Of a stretch of 9,568 nucleotides of DNA, positions 6,585-9,568 are shown in pieces; the first letter of the stretch is position 1; the number at the start of each line of letters is the position of its first letter. Location of the stretch: the NCBI GenBank assembly GCA_031278935.1, contig JAITJK010000191.1, positions 1 to 9,568 on the forward strand, given 5' to 3'. A program made the position numbers and the translations under genes. This DNA is from Spirochaetaceae bacterium (GTDB lineage: Bacteria; Spirochaetota; Spirochaetia; Treponematales; Breznakiellaceae). The notes below the pieces were generated by a model that worked only from the letters and a program-made list of their open reading frames with translations, had not been told where the DNA came from and made no database searches.

Positions 6585-6629
6585 CGCCCCAATACACCTC
6601 CACGGCGGGTGGGCCTCCACGGCAGGTGG
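6585..6629 (-). repeat. Intergenic 28-bp repeat, copy B, with a tandem extra half-unit
   Basis: The reverse complement of 6585-6612 reads CCACCCGCCGTGGAGG then TGTATTGGGGCG. It matches 8974-9001 at 24 of 28 positions, in opposite orientation. Here the first 16 bases are duplicated: 6597-6612 and 6614-6629 match at 15 of 16 positions with a 17-base period. Each half-unit can form a small CCAC/GTGG hairpin. Confidence 0.65.
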
Positions 6630-6753
6630 TGCGGCTTTCTTAGGCAAACCCTGGGGATCAGGTACTGATCTGCAATGGTCGGCGCCGAGGGTCGCCTTTC
6701 GCCATGACGACCTATTTTCTGAAACCGAATCCCAGCGAGCAGGCTCCCTTCGG
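6630..6753. other. Non-coding part of the pckG / hydrogenase divergent region
   Basis: No reading frame of note. A perfect inverted repeat, GATCAG-GTA-CTGATC (6656-6670), is the only strong local structure. It lies about 85 bases before the sensor gene's -35 box. It could be a regulator site, which is inference only. Confidence 0.3.
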
Positions 6754-6783
6754 TTGATACACAGGGTAAGAAGAGCGTATACT
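6754..6783 (+). promoter_or_regulatory. Promoter of the hydrogenase-chemoreceptor gene
   Basis: TTGATA (6754-6759, 5 of 6), an 18-base spacer, then TATACT (6778-6783, 5 of 6). The expected start near 6790 gives a leader of about 87 bases. The leader holds a hairpin (GTCCT-TTC-AGGAC, 6801-6813) that can be extended by GGTT/AACC (6796-6799 with 6820-6823). Confidence 0.6.
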
Positions 6784-6876
6784 AATGAACATTTTGGTTC
6801 GTCCTTTCAGGACAGCTGAAACCGTACCTATTGTTACGATACCCTGGGGGTTCATGGTTTTTGAGGAGGAATCTCT

Positions 6877-8964
6877 ATGCGTGAGACCGTATTACGACCG
6901 GTAATCCGAGTAATTAAAGAAAAATGTGTAAGCTGCCATCGATGTATCATGGTATGTCCGGTGAAAATGTGTAATAACGGTTCAGGAACAACCGTGGACA
7001 TTAATAGCGATCTCTGCCTGGGCTGCGGTGAATGTATTCACATCTGCCCCCATAAGGCCCGGGTGGGCATCGACGATTTTGAACCCTTTATGCAGGCTCT
7101 TAAAGGGGGAACCAACCTAGTGGCCATCGTGGCTCCGGCTATTGCGACCCTCTTCGGAGGGGAATATCTAAAATTTAACGGGTATCTCAAAAAAATCGGG
7201 GTCAAAGCGGTCTTTGACGTGAGTTTTGGGGCGGAACTCACGGTTAAATCCTATATAGCCTACAAAAAACGCAAGAATCCTCCCCTCATCATCGCCCAGC
7301 CCTGTCCGTGCCTGGTTTCCTTTATCGAAATCTACCGGCCCGAACTGATCCCCTATCTAGCTCCGGCGGACAGCCCCATGGTGCATACCATGAAGATGAT
7401 TAAACGTTTCTATCCCCAGTACGAGGGCTTTAAAATCGCGGCGATTTCTCCCTGTTACGCCAAACGCCGGGAATTCGACGCCGTGGGCATCGGGGATTAC
7501 AACGTAACCTTTAACGCTCTCTTGGATCATCTCAAGGCTACTAACGAAAGTATCGCCCAGTACACTCCGGTGCCTTATGAAACCCCTGCGGCGGAACGGG
7601 CGGTGCTGTTTTCTTCCCCTGGGGGGCTCATGCGGACGGTAGAACGCTACGACAGCGCCGTGTCAAGCTATACGCGAAAGATCGAGGGGTCCCCGGAGGT
7701 CTACCAGTACCTCGCCCATTTAGAAAAAAGCCTCAAGCAGGGGGGGAGCCGGCATTACACCTTGGTGGACTGCCTTAACTGCCGCATGGGTTGCAACGGC
7801 GGGCCCGCCACACCCAACCGGACCAAAGAGCTAGACGAAGTGGACATCTATGTGGAAAAACGCCATATCGAAGCCAAGGCACGGTATCGCAAGTTCCGTC
7901 ACGAGGGTTTAGCCAAGCGTAAATTGGAAAACCTGTTGGACGATTATTGGCAGGCAGGCCTTTACGACCGGTCCTACGTCAACCGTTCTACCTTGTCAAA
8001 ACAAAACATGGTTAAGTCTTCCCCCAAAGATATTCAGGCCATGCATGAGAAGATGCATAAAAAAGTACCCCGGGACTTTCTCAACTGCGCGGCCTGCGGG
8101 TATGAAAGCTGTGAACAAATGGCGGTAGCGGTGATGAATGGTTTAAACCGCCCGGAAAACTGCCGGCATTTTCAGCTCATTGAACGGGAACAGGCGAATG
8201 AGCAACACAAAGAGGAAATCGATCGGACCATTAACACGGTCTATGGGCATACTTTTCAGGAGATGAACCGAAGTATTCAGGGGATTGAGTCCTTAACCGC
8301 CCTTATTAACGAGACGGCGACGGCGGTTTTTAAATCCAGCGAGGTGGTGGAAGCCATGGTGGCCAATGTTCAGTCTATCTATATGACTCTGGAACACAAC
8401 GCTGAAAACGTTTTTCGCCTCAACGCCTCGTCTCTGGAAGCCAAAAAACGGATAACCAAAATAGGGGAACTTATCGGCGATGTATCCGGCCAGTCGGACG
8501 TATTGATTCAAGCCTGTAAGGTCATAAGCAATATTGCGGAGGAAACGAATATCCTGGGCATGAACGCGGCCATTGAAGCGGCTCACGCAGGAGATAGTAT
8601 TGGGAAGGGTTTTGCGGTAGTGGCCGGGGAGATCCGGCATCTGGCGGACAATTCCGGTAATCAGGCCGGGGAAATAGAAAAGAGTCTCAAGAGCATTAAG
8701 CAGCTCATTGATGATTCCACCGAATCCTCGGCCCACGCTCAGGTTCAGTTTGATGCCATCGTATCCCTGGCCGGTTTGGTGAAGGATGAAGAGCTGCGGA
8801 TCCGCAATGCTGTGGAAACGCAAAACAACAGCGGCCAACAGATCATCCAGTCCTTGAATGAGGTGAACACCTTAATCCGTAAGATCAAAGCCGAGTCTAT
8901 GACCCTGCTTGAATCCGGGAAGACCGTAATAGACAATATCGGTTCCCTGAAGGCTTTAAACTAA
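6877..8964 (+). CDS. Putative H2-sensing [FeFe]-hydrogenase / methyl-accepting chemotaxis fusion protein
   Basis: A 695-residue soluble protein with GAGGAGGA (6863-6870) six bases before ATG. Domains in order: two 4Fe-4S ferredoxin motifs (Cys17/20/23/27 and Cys47/50/53/57); the [FeFe]-hydrogenase large-subunit domain (about 80-315); a four-Cys Fe-S domain (NCAACGYESC, Cys404/407/412/429); a helical linker; and a chemoreceptor signalling hairpin (about 460-695) with tip ETNILGMNAAIEAAHAGD (556-573) and GKGFAVVAGEIRHLA. H-cluster loops are AQPCPCLV (140-147), SPCYAKRRE (191-199) and DCLNCRMGCNGG (298-309), so Cys143, Cys193, Cys302 and Cys306 can bind the cluster. The canonical proton-relay Cys of loop 1 is Pro142. 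This pattern fits sensory (group C-type) hydrogenases rather than catalytic ones. No transmembrane helix or HAMP domain is seen, so it should signal from the cytoplasm to CheA/CheW. H2 as ligand is inferred from the family. The gene stands alone, with no maturases or che genes nearby. Confidence 0.9.
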   Translation: MRETVLRPVIRVIKEKCVSCHRCIMVCPVKMCNNGSGTTVDINSDLCLGCGECIHICPHKARVGIDDFEPFMQALKGGTNLVAIVAPAIATLFGGEYLKFNGYLKKIGVKAVFDVSFGAELTVKSYIAYKKRKNPPLIIAQPCPCLVSFIEIYRPELIPYLAPADSPMVHTMKMIKRFYPQYEGFKIAAISPCYAKRREFDAVGIGDYNVTFNALLDHLKATNESIAQYTPVPYETPAAERAVLFSSPGGLMRTVERYDSAVSSYTRKIEGSPEVYQYLAHLEKSLKQGGSRHYTLVDCLNCRMGCNGGPATPNRTKELDEVDIYVEKRHIEAKARYRKFRHEGLAKRKLENLLDDYWQAGLYDRSYVNRSTLSKQNMVKSSPKDIQAMHEKMHKKVPRDFLNCAACGYESCEQMAVAVMNGLNRPENCRHFQLIEREQANEQHKEEIDRTINTVYGHTFQEMNRSIQGIESLTALINETATAVFKSSEVVEAMVANVQSIYMTLEHNAENVFRLNASSLEAKKRITKIGELIGDVSGQSDVLIQACKVISNIAEETNILGMNAAIEAAHAGDSIGKGFAVVAGEIRHLADNSGNQAGEIEKSLKSIKQLIDDSTESSAHAQVQFDAIVSLAGLVKDEELRIRNAVETQNNSGQQIIQSLNEVNTLIRKIKAESMTLLESGKTVIDNIGSLKALN

Positions 8965-8973
8965 GCACCGCCG

Positions 8974-9001
8974 CCACCTGCCGTGGAGGCGCATTGGGGG
9001 G
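8974..9001 (+). repeat. Intergenic 28-bp repeat, copy C
   Basis: This unit begins CCACCTGCCGTGGAGG and ends GCATTGGGGGG, starting ten bases after the sensor gene stop. It matches copy B in inverted orientation at 24 of 28 positions, so copies B and C bracket the sensor gene and its promoter. Copy A is in the same orientation as copy C. Confidence 0.65.
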
Positions 9002-9015
9002 CTGCGGGGTTAGCG

Positions 9016-9046
9016 CGCAAGGCCTATACGCCTGTTGCTCCTTGCG
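9016..9046 (+). other. Stem-loop downstream of the sensor gene
   Basis: CGCAAGG (9016-9022) is perfectly complementary to CCTTGCG (9040-9046) across a 17-base loop. It has no U-tract. It may act as a weak end-of-transcript structure for the sensor gene. Confidence 0.3.
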
Positions 9047-9092
9047 TCAAGGCACGGGCCATGCAGGTGCTTGTTCATTCGCGTAATACCCA

Positions 9093-9113
9093 GGCGTTCT
9101 TCCTGAGAACACC
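9093..9113 (-). terminator. Hairpin after the phosphofructokinase gene, possible terminator
   Basis: On the minus strand GGTGTTCT (9106-9113) pairs with AGAACGCC (9093-9100) around the loop CAGGA, with one G-U pair. In the plus direction that pair becomes an A-C mismatch, so the fold favours minus-strand RNA. It begins three bases after the stop codon. No U-tract follows, so termination is uncertain. Confidence 0.35.
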
Positions 9114-9115
9114 CC

Positions 9116-9568
9116 TTACTCAGCGTCGCCTAGATCTGCGCCCCCAGGCGGTCCCCCCCTATGCCTCCATGACCTATGACCGAGGCAGGTGCCCACCGCG
9201 GCGGCGCTGTCGAGGATATAATAGTCCAAAGGGACGGTCTTTACCTTGCCTGCGGGGATACTGAGATCTACGGCGGTGATTTTCGTACCTTGTAGGGCTA
9301 CCATCTTGCCGTATACGCCCTGGGCAAGCAGTTCTGCGGCGGCGGTCCCCAAGGTGGTGGCTAATACCCGATCTGACGCGCTGGGAATCCCCCCTCGCTG
9401 CACATAGCCCAGGACCGTTGCCCGGGTTTCCATGCCCGTTTCGGCTTCAATCTCTTGGGCCACCCGGTAGGCAATGGCGATTTTCCCCGTCTTTTCCCGG
9501 TATTTTTTCCGTTCTTTCTTTTCCATGCGCCCTTCGGCCACCGATAGGGCCCCCTCGGCCACTACCAC
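9116..9568 (-). CDS. 6-phosphofructokinase, C-terminal part (5' end outside window)
   Basis: Glycolytic enzyme phosphorylating fructose 6-phosphate at C1. Only the last 150 or so residues are present and the gene continues past the right edge. The fragment starts at the VVAEGA strand, then has a lysine-rich insertion (MEKKERKKYREKTGK), followed by the family signature ETRATVLGYVQRGGIPSASDR (around the fructose-phosphate-binding arginines) and VLATTLGTAAAELLAQGVYGKMVAL. Tyr stands where E. coli PfkA has His249 in GHIQRGG. The phosphate donor (ATP or PPi) cannot be decided because the N-terminal half with the nucleotide site is missing. The normal family ending, around AAVGTCLG, is followed by an unusual tail of about 22 residues rich in Gly, Arg and Pro, encoded across a run of seven G. 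That tail may be real or reflect an indel. An earlier stop would arise if one G were lost. Confidence 0.92.
   Translation of the reverse strand: MVVAEGALSVAEGRMEKKERKKYREKTGKIAIAYRVAQEIEAETGMETRATVLGYVQRGGIPSASDRVLATTLGTAAAELLAQGVYGKMVALQGTKITAVDLSIPAGKVKTVPLDYYILDSAAAVGTCLGHRSWRHRGGPPGGADLGDAE

Noticed and set aside
8293..8838. 181-codon frame on the minus strand
   Set aside because: It lies opposite the MCP domain of the sensor gene. It has no ribosome site or recognisable domain.
1..9568. CRISPR array, transposase, prophage or defence system
   Set aside because: No regularly spaced direct repeats, no recombinase or transposase motifs and no recognised defence domains were seen in any frame.

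Overview
The window looks like chromosomal DNA from an anaerobic spirochaete, most likely a Treponema of the termite-gut type (T. primitia / T. azotonutricia relatives). This is inferred from the gene set and not from a marker gene. The clues are a GTP-dependent PEP carboxykinase, a deoxyxylulose-phosphate synthase, a tRNA gene without encoded CCA, and above all a soluble [FeFe]-hydrogenase fused to a chemoreceptor signalling domain. That last kind of protein is known from H2-metabolising treponemes and clostridia.

Layout, left to right. An unrecognised coding region runs in from the left edge (3-353, +). It is followed by a MntP-type Mn2+ efflux pump (430-1023, +) and tRNA-Lys(UUU) (1079-1151, +) with its own promoter. 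A 392-base stretch with no convincing gene except at its end carries a good sigma70-type promoter (1440-1468). This promoter should drive a 29-codon, very basic ribosomal-type protein of the AURKAIP1/COX24 (mS38/bS22-like) family (1544-1633), a possible short coupled leader ORF (1672-1746) and dxs (1739-3760). A structured, repeat-bearing gap (3761-4027) precedes an ATC-hydrolase family gene (4028-4507, +). That gene converges on pckG (4590-6419, -), and the intrinsic terminator of pckG lies against the 3' end of the hydrolase gene. A 457-base divergent region (6420-6876) carries promoters for pckG (-) and for the hydrogenase-chemoreceptor gene (6877-8964, +). The window ends in the C-terminal part of a 6-phosphofructokinase gene (9116-9568, -), cut off by the right edge.

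Most of the window is core metabolism: isoprenoid precursor supply (Dxs), the PEP/oxaloacetate node (PckG), glycolysis (PFK) and metal homeostasis (MntP). The accessory interest is the putative H2 sensor. It combines two ferredoxin clusters, an H-cluster domain with altered first loop, a further Fe-S domain and a methyl-accepting signalling hairpin, with no membrane segment. It could couple hydrogen or redox state to CheA/CheW.

Other points of note are the tiny ribosomal-type gene that length-limited gene finders miss, a family of 28-bp intergenic repeats in three copies (two of them inverted around the sensor gene), and a T-stem mismatch in the tRNA. I see no CRISPR array, transposase, phage gene or obvious defence system.
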